Origin: Kitasatospora viridis
Lineage (GTDB): Bacteria > Actinomycetota > Actinomycetes > Streptomycetales > Streptomycetaceae
Direction: 5' to 3'
DNA: 64,000 bases
Assembly: GCF_007829815.1 (NCBI RefSeq)
Contig: NZ_VIWT01000001.1
Span: 4,989,001 to 5,053,000, forward strand
Shown here: piece by piece, positions 24,376-32,695 of the stretch
How positions within the stretch are numbered: the first letter of the stretch is position 1
Layout: each line of letters begins with the position of its first letter
Translations under genes and position numbers: made by a program
The notes under the pieces: generated by a model
Seen by the model: only the letters and a program-made list of their open reading frames with translations
Told to the model about the DNA's origin: nothing
Databases searched by the model: none

Positions 24376-24999
24376 ATGCCGAACCCGACTGATCCGATGC
24401 CCGCACCCGCCTACGCATGGCGTGGGTTGTTGCAACGGTGGAGCGATGAGTGGCTGGACCCGGTCCTGCGCGAGCAGGAGCGGCCTGAGCCTTTCCCTGC
24501 CGACATCCGTGCTGCCCGCTGGCTGGGCACTGCGGGTGCGGGCAGCGACGAGATCGCCGAGTTGGAAGAGCGGCTCGGTGTCCGTCTCCCGCCCAGCTAC
24601 CGGCAGTTCCTGCGGACCAGCAACGGATGGCTCGACACGACCGGCGGGATCAAGCGCTTGCTGCCGACTCGGGAGGTCGGCTGGACCGGGGACATCGATC
24701 CGGAGTTGGTCAGCTCGTGGGTCGGGTCCGCCGGCTCGTTCGAGGTGCCCGACGAGGAGTACTTCGTCTACGGCGACGAGCAGGACCCCTGCCTGATGCG
24801 GGCCGAGTACCTTCCTGACACGCTGAAGATCAGCCACACCCACGACGCGACCGACGTCTACCTGCTCAACCCGCACGTCGTCACGCCTGACGGGGAGTGG
24901 GAAGCGTGGTACCTCGCCCACTGGCTTCCCGGGGCGACCCGTTACCGGTCCTTCTGGGACCTCATGAACGATGAGTACAAGGGATTCTGCGGCGAGTAG
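24376..24999 (+). CDS. SMI1/KNR4 (SUKH-1) family protein
   Basis: 207 residues. The SUKH signature IAELEERLGVRLPPSYRQFL, then SNGW, is at about residues 59-85; the rest is acidic and beta-rich. SUKH proteins are widespread and many are immunity proteins for polymorphic toxins. No toxin gene adjoins it, so it may be an orphan immunity gene or have a regulatory role. A TAGTCT hexamer ends six bases before the ATG, suggesting a leaderless mRNA. Confidence 0.85.
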   Translation: MPNPTDPMPAPAYAWRGLLQRWSDEWLDPVLREQERPEPFPADIRAARWLGTAGAGSDEIAELEERLGVRLPPSYRQFLRTSNGWLDTTGGIKRLLPTREVGWTGDIDPELVSSWVGSAGSFEVPDEEYFVYGDEQDPCLMRAEYLPDTLKISHTHDATDVYLLNPHVVTPDGEWEAWYLAHWLPGATRYRSFWDLMNDEYKGFCGE

Positions 25000-25065
25000 C
25001 GCCTGGCGGTTCAGCCGGCCGAAAAGCCGTTGTGCGTCGGCCGTCCTGGGAAGTATGCAAGCGGG

Positions 25066-25980
25066 ATGATCTTTCGTACCGCCACCGAGGACGACCTCGA
25101 CTCCCTCCTGCCCGTGCTCGCCGCCGATCCGGGCAGTGGGACGGTCACGCCCGAGAACTACCGGGCCAAGCTCGCCGACGGGCAGTACCGGCTGGAGCAC
25201 ACCTGGCTGGCCGTTGACCGGGACGACCGCGTAGCGGCCGCCGCCGTCTGGTGGGGGAGCGGCGAACCCCGGGCGTTGGACGGGGTGTTCGGAGGGGACG
25301 AAGAGGTGGCCGCCGAGTTGCTGCGCACCGCGCACGCGGCGTTCGGGACGGCGCCCGAGTTCCATGTCTTCCTGCCCGCCGACTGGCGCGAGCGGGCCGA
25401 GGTCCGGGCCGCGCTGGACTGGCGGCTGCGGGCGGCCCGGGCGGCCGGGCTGACCGCCGAGTTGGAGCGGCTGCGGTTCGACTGGCGGGCCGGGCGGGAT
25501 GCGGTGCCGGAGGCGGATCGCAGGCTGCGCTACGCGGCCGAGCCGGACGATGCCGTGATCGCCGAGCTGTTCGCCCGGGTGCTCGCCGGGAGCCTGGACC
25601 ACGGGTCGACGGCAGGGGCCGCGCGGCAGGGGGCCGAGGCGCAGGCCCGGGAGGATCTGGAGTTCTACCGCGACACGATGCTCGGCGAGCGCTCGTGGTG
25701 GCGGGTGGCGCGCAACGGGGCCGGGGAGACGGTCGGGTTCGCGATTCCGTCCCGCAACCCCGGGGCGCACGTGGTCGGTTACCTCGGCGTGCTGCCGGAG
25801 CACCGGGGCCACGGCTATGCCGAGCAGTTCCTGGGGGAGATCACCCGGATCCTGGTCGCCGAGGCCGGCGCCACCGAGATCCGCGCCGACACCGACCTGG
25901 GCAACCTGCCGATGGCCGCCGCCTTCCGCCGGGCCGGCTACCGGGACGGGCAGCGCCGGTTGGTGCTGTCCGCCGAATGA
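25066..25980 (+). CDS. GNAT family N-acetyltransferase
   Basis: 304 residues. A divergent N-terminal GNAT-like half precedes a canonical C-terminal GNAT domain with VVGYLGVLPEHRGHGYAEQF (acetyl-CoA loop) and ADTDLGNLPMAAAFRRAGY. The substrate is unknown; N- or O-acetylation of a small molecule or peptide is expected. The ATG at 25066 follows TATGCA by six bases (leaderless), with no Shine-Dalgarno. A 36-base in-frame upstream extension is unlikely to be coding. Confidence 0.85.
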   Translation: MIFRTATEDDLDSLLPVLAADPGSGTVTPENYRAKLADGQYRLEHTWLAVDRDDRVAAAAVWWGSGEPRALDGVFGGDEEVAAELLRTAHAAFGTAPEFHVFLPADWRERAEVRAALDWRLRAARAAGLTAELERLRFDWRAGRDAVPEADRRLRYAAEPDDAVIAELFARVLAGSLDHGSTAGAARQGAEAQAREDLEFYRDTMLGERSWWRVARNGAGETVGFAIPSRNPGAHVVGYLGVLPEHRGHGYAEQFLGEITRILVAEAGATEIRADTDLGNLPMAAAFRRAGYRDGQRRLVLSAE

Positions 25981-26035
25981 CGGCCCGTCGGGACTCCCCA
26001 ACCGCCGGGTGATGCGGCACCCTGGACCTGATACT

Positions 26036-26047
26036 TACTCGCGAGTA
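26036..26047. promoter_or_regulatory. 12-bp palindrome before the acyl-CoA dehydrogenase gene
   Basis: TACTCGCGAGTA is a perfect palindrome 11 bases before the GTG start, overlapping the AGGGAG ribosome-binding region. A GATACT -10-like hexamer is just upstream at 26030-26035. TetR-type repressors of acyl-CoA-metabolism genes often use such sites. No TetR gene is adjacent, so the regulator would act in trans. Confidence 0.55.
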
Positions 26048-26058
26048 GGGAGCAGGCC

Positions 26059-27699
26059 GTGCCGCACACCCACGAGGTCGTCAACCAGGTTCCGCCGCCG
26101 TACGGGCACGACGTCGCCGAGGACCCGGCGATGCTCGCCGCGGTGCGGCGCGCCGGGGCGGCCTGGGTGCTGCCCGAGCTGCACGGGCTCGGGCGGCTGG
26201 CCGGCACCGAGCAGGCCGCCGAGTGGGGCCGGCTGGCCAACGAGAACGAGCCGGTGCTGCGCACCCACGACCGGTTCGGCCACCGGATCGACGAGGTCGA
26301 GTTCCACCCGGCCTGGCACCAGCTGATGACCGTCGCCGTCGAGCACGGCCTGCACGCCGCGCCCTGGCAGGACGCCCGGCCCGGCGCGCACACCGCCCGG
26401 GCCGCCAAGTTCTACCTGTGGAGCCAGGTGGAGGCCGGCCACGGCTGCCCGATCTCGATGACCTACGCCGCCGTGCCGGCGCTGCGCGCCACCCCCGAAC
26501 TGGCCGACCGGCTGGAGCCGCTGCTGGCCGCGCCGGTCTACGACTTCGGCCTGCGCGAGCCGCACGGCAAGCGCGGCCTGATCGCCGGCATGTCGATGAC
26601 CGAGAAGCAGGGCGGCTCGGACGTGCGGGCCAACAGCACGGTGGCGCTGCCGGCCGGCGACGGCACCTACCACCTGACCGGCCACAAGTGGTTCACCTCG
26701 GCCCCGATGTCCGACGTCTTCCTGACGCTGGCTCAGGCGCCCGGCGGGCTGAGCTGCTTCCTGCTGCCCCGGGTGCTGCCCGACGGCACCCGCAACGCGC
26801 TGCGGATCCAGCGGCTCAAGGACAAGCTGGGCAACCGCTCCAACGCCTCGGCCGAGCTGGAGTACGAGGAGGCGGTCGGCTGGCTGGTCGGCGAGGAGGG
26901 CCGGGGCGTGCGGACCATCATCGAGATGGTCAACATGACCCGGCTGGACTGCACCCTGGGCGCCGCCGCCGGGATGCGGCTCGGTGCCCAGCGGGCGATC
27001 CAGCACGCCCAGCACCGCCGGGCCTTCGGCACCGAGTTGATCCACCAGCCGCTGATGCGCAACGTGCTCGCCGACCTGGCGCTGGAGTCGGAGGCGGCGA
27101 CCACGGTCGCGCTGCGGCTGGCCGAGTCCACCGACCGCTCGCTGGGCGGGGACGCGCAGGAGAGCGCGTTCCGCCGCCTGGCGCTGGCCGTGACCAAGTA
27201 CTGGGTGTGCAAGCGCGGCCCGGCGCACGCGGCCGAGGCGCTGGAGTGCCTGGGCGGCAACGGCTACGTGGAGGAGTCCGGCATGCCCCGGCTCTACCGG
27301 GAGGCCCCGCTGGTCTCGATCTGGGAGGGCTCGGGCAACGTCGCCGCGCTGGACGCGCTGCGCGCGATGGCCCGCAGCCCCGAGTCGGTGGAGGCCTTCT
27401 TCGCCGAGCTGTCCGGGGCGGCCGGCGCCGACCGCCGGCTGGACGCGGCCGTCGCCGAGCTGCAGAAGCAGCTCGGCGACCAGGCCGAGATCGAGTACCG
27501 CACCCGCCGGGTGGTCGAGGCGATGGCGGTCACCCTGCAGGGCGCGCTGCTGGTCAAGCACGCCGAGCCGGCGGTGGCCGACGCGTTCTGCGCCTCCCGG
27601 CTCGGCGGCGACCACGGCGCCGCCTTCGGCACCCTGCCGACCGGGGTGGACACCGAGGCGCTGATCTCCCGCGCGGCCCCGGTGCCCGCCCAGGGGTGA
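26059..27699 (+). CDS. AidB-like acyl-CoA dehydrogenase
   Basis: 546 residues. The acyl-CoA dehydrogenase signatures GMSMTEKQGGSDVRANST, TGHKWFTSAPMSD and the C-terminal ALECLGGNGYVEESGMPRLY are present. A glutamate in the YREAPLVSIWEGSGN helix fits the AidB/isovaleryl-CoA dehydrogenase group. AidB relatives bind FAD and DNA in the alkylation response; others oxidise acyl-CoAs. Length and N-terminal extension favour AidB. GTG start with AGGGAG upstream; palindrome TACTCGCGAGTA precedes it. Confidence 0.88.
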   Translation: MPHTHEVVNQVPPPYGHDVAEDPAMLAAVRRAGAAWVLPELHGLGRLAGTEQAAEWGRLANENEPVLRTHDRFGHRIDEVEFHPAWHQLMTVAVEHGLHAAPWQDARPGAHTARAAKFYLWSQVEAGHGCPISMTYAAVPALRATPELADRLEPLLAAPVYDFGLREPHGKRGLIAGMSMTEKQGGSDVRANSTVALPAGDGTYHLTGHKWFTSAPMSDVFLTLAQAPGGLSCFLLPRVLPDGTRNALRIQRLKDKLGNRSNASAELEYEEAVGWLVGEEGRGVRTIIEMVNMTRLDCTLGAAAGMRLGAQRAIQHAQHRRAFGTELIHQPLMRNVLADLALESEAATTVALRLAESTDRSLGGDAQESAFRRLALAVTKYWVCKRGPAHAAEALECLGGNGYVEESGMPRLYREAPLVSIWEGSGNVAALDALRAMARSPESVEAFFAELSGAAGADRRLDAAVAELQKQLGDQAEIEYRTRRVVEAMAVTLQGALLVKHAEPAVADAFCASRLGGDHGAAFGTLPTGVDTEALISRAAPVPAQG

Positions 27700-27706
27700 C
27701 GGGACG

Positions 27707-28291
27707 TCAGCGCTCCTTGATCCAGATCAGCTTCCGGCCGGTCTCGGCCGGGGCGCTGGCCGGCCGCTCGGCCACCCGGTCCAGCCGGTAGCCGAGCTTG
27801 CGCGGCACCGCCGCGCTGGCCGCGTTGGCCTCGTCGCAGTGGATCTCGACCCGCTCGACGTCGGGCAGGGCGAGCGCGGCGACGGTCAGCGCGGCGGCGC
27901 CGTTGGTGGCCAGCGAGCGACCGGTGTGCCCCAGGTCCACCCAGTAGCCGATCTCCAGGGCGCCCGGGCCGATCCGCCGGTGCAGGCCGAACATGCCGAG
28001 CACGCTGTCCGGCCGGTCGGCCCGCCCCAGCACGTACATGTAGTCCGAGCCCTCCTCCCAGAGCTGCCAGCCGACCCGGGTCATCTCCTGGGTGTGCGCC
28101 AGGGTCGGCGCGGTGTCCGCCCAGACCATCCAGGGCCGCAGGTGGTCGATGTTGCGCACGATGGCGGCGTTCACCGGGTCCGCGTCCGCCAGGGTGCGGC
28201 GGCGCAACAGGAACCCGTCGGGCAGGTCCAGCAGCTCAGGGGGGCGGGTGCAGCCGGCGGTGACGTCCTCGGTGTGGTTCACGCTCAGCAT
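27707..28291 (-). CDS. GNAT acetyltransferase (RimJ/RimL type)
   Basis: 194 residues. RRRTLADADPVNAAIVRNIDHLRPWM and the later EIGYWVDLGHTGRSLATNGA and VEIHCDEANAASAAVPRKLGY match the RimJ/RimL ribosomal-protein-type N-acetyltransferases. The acetyl-CoA pyrophosphate loop is altered from RGxGxA to TGRSLATNG. It may acetylate a protein N-terminus or a small molecule. It ends seven bases after the convergent acyl-CoA dehydrogenase stop. Confidence 0.85.
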   Translation of the reverse strand: MLSVNHTEDVTAGCTRPPELLDLPDGFLLRRRTLADADPVNAAIVRNIDHLRPWMVWADTAPTLAHTQEMTRVGWQLWEEGSDYMYVLGRADRPDSVLGMFGLHRRIGPGALEIGYWVDLGHTGRSLATNGAAALTVAALALPDVERVEIHCDEANAASAAVPRKLGYRLDRVAERPASAPAETGRKLIWIKER

Positions 28292-28335
28292 GATGACAGC
28301 AGCACGGTGCCCCCGACCAGGCGATACCTCGGTGT

Positions 28336-28371
28336 CAGAGGCGTACCCGGTCAGAGACGTACCCGGTCAAA
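28336..28371. repeat. 16-bp tandem repeat at the nitroreductase-family stop
   Basis: Adjacent units containing GTACCCGGTCA (TGACCGGGTAC on the coding strand) repeat with period 16, and a third partial copy precedes them. Each unit carries a TGA on the minus strand. The first unit encountered in transcription supplies the gene stop (28367-28369). Confidence 0.6.
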
Positions 28372-29023
28372 GGCGGACCAGCACCTGGTCCAGCTCCTTG
28401 CGGTGCAGATCCGGCACCCGGGCGTCCTCGGCCGGGTAGCCGACCGGGATCACGTAGGCGGCGCGCTCCTCGGCCGGGCGCTCGCAGACCTCGTTGAGGA
28501 ACTTCATCGGGCTCGGCGTGTGGGTCAGGGTGGCCAGCCCGGCCTGGTGCAGGGTGGCGAGCAGCAGGCCGACCGCGATGCCGACCGACTCCTTGGTGTA
28601 GTAGGGGCGCGGCGACTCGGGCCCCTTGTGCACCTCGAAGACCACGATCACCGCGGGCGCGTCCTCCAGGAAGGGCTTGTGCCAGTCGGTGCCGATCGGC
28701 TCCAGCGCGGCCAGCCACTCGGCGGAGGCGCGGTGGTCGTAGAACTCCCGCTCCTCGGCCTCCGCCGCCTCGCGCAGCCGGCGCTTGCGCTCCGGGTCGG
28801 TGATCACCACGAACCGCCAGGGCTGCACGTGGGCGCCGCTGGGCGCGGTGGCGGCGGTGCGCACCGCCCACTCCAGCACGCCCTCGGGCAGCGGCCGGGG
28901 GGAGTAGTCGCGGACGGTGCGGCGCCGGGCCATCACCTCGTGGAAGCTCCGGGCGCGGTCCGCGGCCTCGTGGGCCGGGACCGCCATCGGGTGCAGCGGG
29001 ACGGTGGGGTGAGACGTCGTCAT
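28367..29023 (-). CDS. nitroreductase-fold flavoprotein resembling iodotyrosine deiodinase
   Basis: 218 residues. FMN-binding RRRTVRDYS and TAPSGAHVQPWRF match iodotyrosine deiodinase closely. The three residues that grip the halotyrosine in that enzyme are present with the same spacing: E91-x3-Y95 (EREFY) and K116 (GTDWHK), 21 residues on. The C-terminal VPDLHRKELDQVLV also fits. Ordinary nitroreductases lack this lid. It probably removes halogen reductively from halotyrosines or acts on a related zwitterionic phenol. No signal peptide. Assignment is by remembered family sequence, not a search. Confidence 0.85.
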   Translation of the reverse strand: MTTSHPTVPLHPMAVPAHEAADRARSFHEVMARRRTVRDYSPRPLPEGVLEWAVRTAATAPSGAHVQPWRFVVITDPERKRRLREAAEAEEREFYDHRASAEWLAALEPIGTDWHKPFLEDAPAVIVVFEVHKGPESPRPYYTKESVGIAVGLLLATLHQAGLATLTHTPSPMKFLNEVCERPAEERAAYVIPVGYPAEDARVPDLHRKELDQVLVRL

Positions 29024-29066
29024 ACGACGGAGTATGAGAGCCCCCGGGGTGGTCTAAACCTCTGCC

Positions 29067-30704
29067 CTAGAGCTCCGTCAGCTTCCCGTCGGCCACCGTG
29101 ATCCGGCGGTTCACCGCGACCGACTCCAGCATCCGCCGGTCGTGGGTGACCAGCAGCAGGGTGCCGGTGTAGGAGGCGAGCGCCTGCTCCAGCTGCTCGA
29201 TGGCCGGCAGGTCCAGGTGGTTGGTGGGCTCGTCCAGCACCAGCAGGTTGACGCCGCGGGCCTGCAGCAGGGCCAGCGCCGCCCGGGTCCGCTCGCCGGG
29301 GGAGAGGGTCTCGGCGGGGCGCAGCACGTGCACCGCCTTCAGGCCGAACTTGGCCAGCAGGGTGCGGACATCGGCGTCGGACAGCTCCGGCACCGCCGCG
29401 CCGAACGCGGTCATCAGGTGCTCCGGGCCGAAGAACAGGCCGCGGGCCTGGTCCACCTCGCCGACCACCACGCCGGAGCCGAGCGAGGCCTGCCCGGCGT
29501 CCAGCTCCAGCCGGCCGAGCAGGGCGGCCAGCAGGGTGGACTTGCCGGCGCCGTTCGCCCCGGTGATCGCCACCCGGTCGGCCCAGTCGATCTGCAGGTC
29601 CACCGGGCCGAAGGCGAACTCGCCGCGCTGGACGGCGGCCTGACGCAGCGTCGCCACCACCGAGCCGGAGCGCGGGGCGACGGCGATCTCCATCTTCAGC
29701 TCCCACTCCTTGCGGGGCTCCTCGACCACCTCCAGGCGCTCGATCATCCGCTGGGTCTGCTTGGCCTTGGCGGCCTGCTTCTCCGAGGAGGAGGTCTGCG
29801 CGGCCTTGCGCATCTTGTCGCTGTCCGGGCTCTTCTTCAGCGCGTTGCGCACGCCCTTGTCCGCCCAGCCCTTCTGCATCCGGGACCGGGCCTCCAGCGA
29901 GGCCTTGGTGTCGGCGTACTCCTCGTACTCCTCGCGGGCGTGCCGGCGGGACCGGGCGCGCTCCTCCAGGTAGGACTCGTAGCCGCCGCCGTAGAGGTTG
30001 ACCTGCTGCTGGTGCAGGTCGAGCTCCAGCACCCGGGTGACCGTGCGGGCCAGGAACTCGCGGTCGTGGCTGATCAGCACGGTGCCGGCGCGCAGGCCCT
30101 TGACGAAGGCCTCCAGCCGGTCCAGGCCGTCCAGGTCGAGGTCGTTGGTGGGCTCGTCGAGCAGGAAGACGTCGTAGCGGGAGAGCAGCAGCGAGGCCAG
30201 GCCGGCCCGGGCGGCCTGGCCGCCGGAGAGCGAGGTCATCGGCTGGTCCAGGCTGATGGTGAGGCCGAGCGAGTCGGCCACCTGCTCGGACCGCTCGGCC
30301 AGGTCGGCGCCGCCGAGGTTCAGCCAGCGGTCCAGTGCGGTGGCGTACTCGTCGTCGGCGCCCGGGGTGCCGGCCACCAGGCCCTCGGTGGCCGCGTCCA
30401 GCGCGGCCTGGGCGGCGGCCACGCCGGTGCGGCGCTCCAGGAAGTCGCGCACCGACTCGCCCGGGCGGCGCTCCGGCTCCTGCGGCAGGTGGCCGACGGT
30501 CGCGCTCGGCGGGCTGAGCGCGATGCTGCCGTGCTCCGGCCGGTCCAGGCCGGCCAGCAGGCGCAGCAGGGTGGACTTGCCGGCGCCGTTCACCCCGACC
30601 AGGCCGGTCACCTCGCCGGGGGAGACCACCAGGTCGAGGCCGCTGAAGAGGGTGCGCTCGCCGTGGCCGGCGGCGAGGTCCTTGGTGACGAGTGTCGCGC
30701 TCAT
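29067..30704 (-). CDS. ABC-F family ATP-binding protein
   Basis: 545 residues with two ABC domains and no membrane segment. Walker A GVNGAGKSTLLRLL and GANGAGKSTLLAAL; ABC signatures LSGGQAARA and LSPGERTRA; Walker B LLDEPTNDLDLDGL and LVLDEPTNHLDL. The linker between the domains is long and highly charged, as in ABC-F proteins that reach into the ribosomal E site. The second signature reads LSPGE instead of LSGGQ. Either translation-factor or antibiotic-ribosome-protection function is possible. Divergent from a second ABC-F. Confidence 0.93.
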   Translation of the reverse strand: MSATLVTKDLAAGHGERTLFSGLDLVVSPGEVTGLVGVNGAGKSTLLRLLAGLDRPEHGSIALSPPSATVGHLPQEPERRPGESVRDFLERRTGVAAAQAALDAATEGLVAGTPGADDEYATALDRWLNLGGADLAERSEQVADSLGLTISLDQPMTSLSGGQAARAGLASLLLSRYDVFLLDEPTNDLDLDGLDRLEAFVKGLRAGTVLISHDREFLARTVTRVLELDLHQQQVNLYGGGYESYLEERARSRRHAREEYEEYADTKASLEARSRMQKGWADKGVRNALKKSPDSDKMRKAAQTSSSEKQAAKAKQTQRMIERLEVVEEPRKEWELKMEIAVAPRSGSVVATLRQAAVQRGEFAFGPVDLQIDWADRVAITGANGAGKSTLLAALLGRLELDAGQASLGSGVVVGEVDQARGLFFGPEHLMTAFGAAVPELSDADVRTLLAKFGLKAVHVLRPAETLSPGERTRAALALLQARGVNLLVLDEPTNHLDLPAIEQLEQALASYTGTLLLVTHDRRMLESVAVNRRITVADGKLTEL

Positions 30705-30991
30705 GATGCCCCGATCCTAAACGGCCAGCCCGACGCGCCGGGAAAACCCTTTGCACGTCCCGGCCCGGCTTTGTACCGTAGTGCTCGTTCGTTCGCCGGA
30801 AATCCTGAACTGGAGAAGGCCGTTGCTCTACTGAGGTCCTGAGACACCGCTCACCGCGCTGGTTCCGTCGCGCGGTTTCCCTGAGCGTGCCAGTGATCTC
30901 GGTGTGGAGCCTTCCGTTCCCCCGTGCACTCCCTCTTCGCGGTGTCTCCCGTGCTGCCAGTCCACATCCAGGTGAGCCCCAGGAGGCCCCC
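30705..30991 (+). promoter_or_regulatory. leader region of the second ABC-F gene
   Basis: A promoter TTGCAC (30751-30756), 17 bases, TACCGT (30774-30779) predicts a start near 30786 and a leader of about 205 bases. A hairpin ACCGCGC/GCGCGGT (30853-30859, 30870-30876) followed by TTTCCC lies in it, with outer GCTCA/TGAGC arms (30849-30853, 30882-30886). A 17-codon frame (30781-30834) ends just before the hairpin, but its GTG is upstream of the predicted start. It may be an attenuator; no gene is confidently called. Confidence 0.4.
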
Positions 30992-32608
30992 ATGGCAACA
31001 CCCACCACCGCGATCCTCTGCACCGACCTCGGCTTCGAGTGGCCGGACGGCAAGCCCGTCCTGGACGGGTTCCACCTCGCCGTCGGCCCCGGCCGCACCG
31101 GTCTGATCGGCCTCAACGGGGCCGGCAAGTCCACCCTGCTCAAGCTGCTCGCGGGGCAGCTCACCCCGACCGCCGGCACCGTGCGGATCGCCGGCGAGGT
31201 CGGCTACCTGCCGCAGGACCTCACCCTGGACACCTCGCTGCGGGTCGACGAGGCGCTCGGCATCCGGGCCCGCCGGGAGGCGCTGCACGCGATCGAGTCC
31301 GGCGACGTCGCCGAGGAGCACTTCGCCGTGCTCGGCGACGACTGGGACGTCGAGGAGCGGGCCCGGGCCACCCTGGACCGGCTCGGCCTCGGTGCGCTCG
31401 GGCTGGACCGCACCACCGGCGAGCTCTCCGGGGGCGAGGCGGTGCTGCTTCGGCTGGCCGCGCTGCTGCTGGAGCGGCCGGACGTGCTGCTGCTCGACGA
31501 GCCGACCAACAACCTCGACCGGACCGCCCGCGAGCGGCTCTACGAGACCGTGGCCGGCTGGGGCGGTGTGCTGGTGATCGTCAGTCACGACCGCGAACTG
31601 CTGAACCTGGTGGACCAGATCGCCGACCTGCGGGACGGCGAGGTCACCTTCTACGGCGGCAACTACGCCGACTACGAGAAGGCGCTGGCCGCCGAGCAGG
31701 AGGCGGCCGAGCGGCTGGTCCGGGTGGCCGAGGCCGATGTCCAGCGCCAGCAGCGGGACTTGGCCGAGGCCAACGTCCGGCTCGCCCGCAGCGCCAGCTA
31801 CGGCAAGAAGAAGTCGGCGCAGCGCAACGACCCGAAGATCCTGGCCGGCGCCTTCAAGCGCAAGGCGGAGAACACCGCGGGCCGGGTGCGCGGCATGCAC
31901 ACCGAGCGCCTCACCGAGGCCAAGGAGCGGCTGGTCGCCGCGGAGGAGGCGTTCCGCGAGGACGCGGAGATCCGGATCGACCTGCCGCGCACCGAAGTGC
32001 CTCCCGGGCGCACGGTGCTGACGATGGAGCGGGTGCGCCTGCCGCACGGCGGGCGGGTCGAGCGGCTGGAGCTGCGCGGCCCAGAGCGGGTCGCGCTGGT
32101 CGGCGACAACGGCTCCGGCAAGACCACCCTGCTGCGCACCATCGCCGGTGAGATCAAGCCTCTGGAGGGGGAGATCACCACCCGCGGGGAGATCCGCCAC
32201 CTGCCGCAGCGGCTCGACCTGCTGGACGACTCGCTCAGCGTGGTGGACAACGTGAAGGCGCTGGCGCCCGGGATCGGCGACAACCTGGTGCGGGCCCGGC
32301 TGGCCCGGTTCCTGTTCCGCGGGCGGCGGGCCGACCAGCAGGCCGGCACGCTCTCCGGCGGCGAGCGGTTCCGCGCGACGCTGGCCGCGCTGCTGCTGGC
32401 CGACCCGGCCCCGCAGTTGCTGCTGCTCGACGAGCCGACCAACAACCTCGACCTGGCCAGCATGCGCCAGCTCACCGAGGCGATGGAGTCGTACCGGGGT
32501 GCCTTCGTCGTGGTCAGCCACGACCTGGAGTTCCTGCGCCGGCTCGGCATCACCCGCTGGCTGCGGGTGGACCCGGAGACGGGTGTGCGGGACGCCGGGC
32601 CGATGTGA
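30992..32608 (+). CDS. ABC-F family ATP-binding protein
   Basis: 538 residues with tandem ABC domains. Walker A GLNGAGKSTLLKLL and GDNGSGKTTLLRTI; signatures LSGGEAVLL and LSGGERFRA; both Walker B motifs end LLLDEPTNNLD. The interdomain region is rich in R, E and A, and KSAQRNDPK-type basic segments indicate ribosome contact. The ATG at 30992 follows a strong AGGAGG. Divergently arranged with another ABC-F, it may be an antibiotic-resistance-type ribosome protection protein controlled by a leader. Confidence 0.93.
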   Translation: MATPTTAILCTDLGFEWPDGKPVLDGFHLAVGPGRTGLIGLNGAGKSTLLKLLAGQLTPTAGTVRIAGEVGYLPQDLTLDTSLRVDEALGIRARREALHAIESGDVAEEHFAVLGDDWDVEERARATLDRLGLGALGLDRTTGELSGGEAVLLRLAALLLERPDVLLLDEPTNNLDRTARERLYETVAGWGGVLVIVSHDRELLNLVDQIADLRDGEVTFYGGNYADYEKALAAEQEAAERLVRVAEADVQRQQRDLAEANVRLARSASYGKKKSAQRNDPKILAGAFKRKAENTAGRVRGMHTERLTEAKERLVAAEEAFREDAEIRIDLPRTEVPPGRTVLTMERVRLPHGGRVERLELRGPERVALVGDNGSGKTTLLRTIAGEIKPLEGEITTRGEIRHLPQRLDLLDDSLSVVDNVKALAPGIGDNLVRARLARFLFRGRRADQQAGTLSGGERFRATLAALLLADPAPQLLLLDEPTNNLDLASMRQLTEAMESYRGAFVVVSHDLEFLRRLGITRWLRVDPETGVRDAGPM

Positions 32609-32647
32609 CGGGCGCGGCACCTGATGTGACGCTTCGTCAGCCGGCGA

Positions 32648-32690
32648 CGCCGCGGCGCTGGTCCGCCCCCTGCGGACCGGCACCGCGGCG
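32648..32690. terminator. hairpin between convergent ABC-F and membrane-protein genes
   Basis: CGCCGCGG (32648-32655) pairs with CCGCGGCG (32683-32690), and GGTCCGC (32660-32666) with GCGGACC (32672-32678). It sits between stop codons at 32608 and 32696, so it is a bidirectional terminator. Confidence 0.65.
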
Positions 32691-32695
32691 CGGGC

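Noticed and set aside
30781..30834. 17-codon leader frame starting GTG
   Set aside because: The start lies upstream of the predicted transcription start (about 30786), so translation from it is unlikely; recorded only with the leader.
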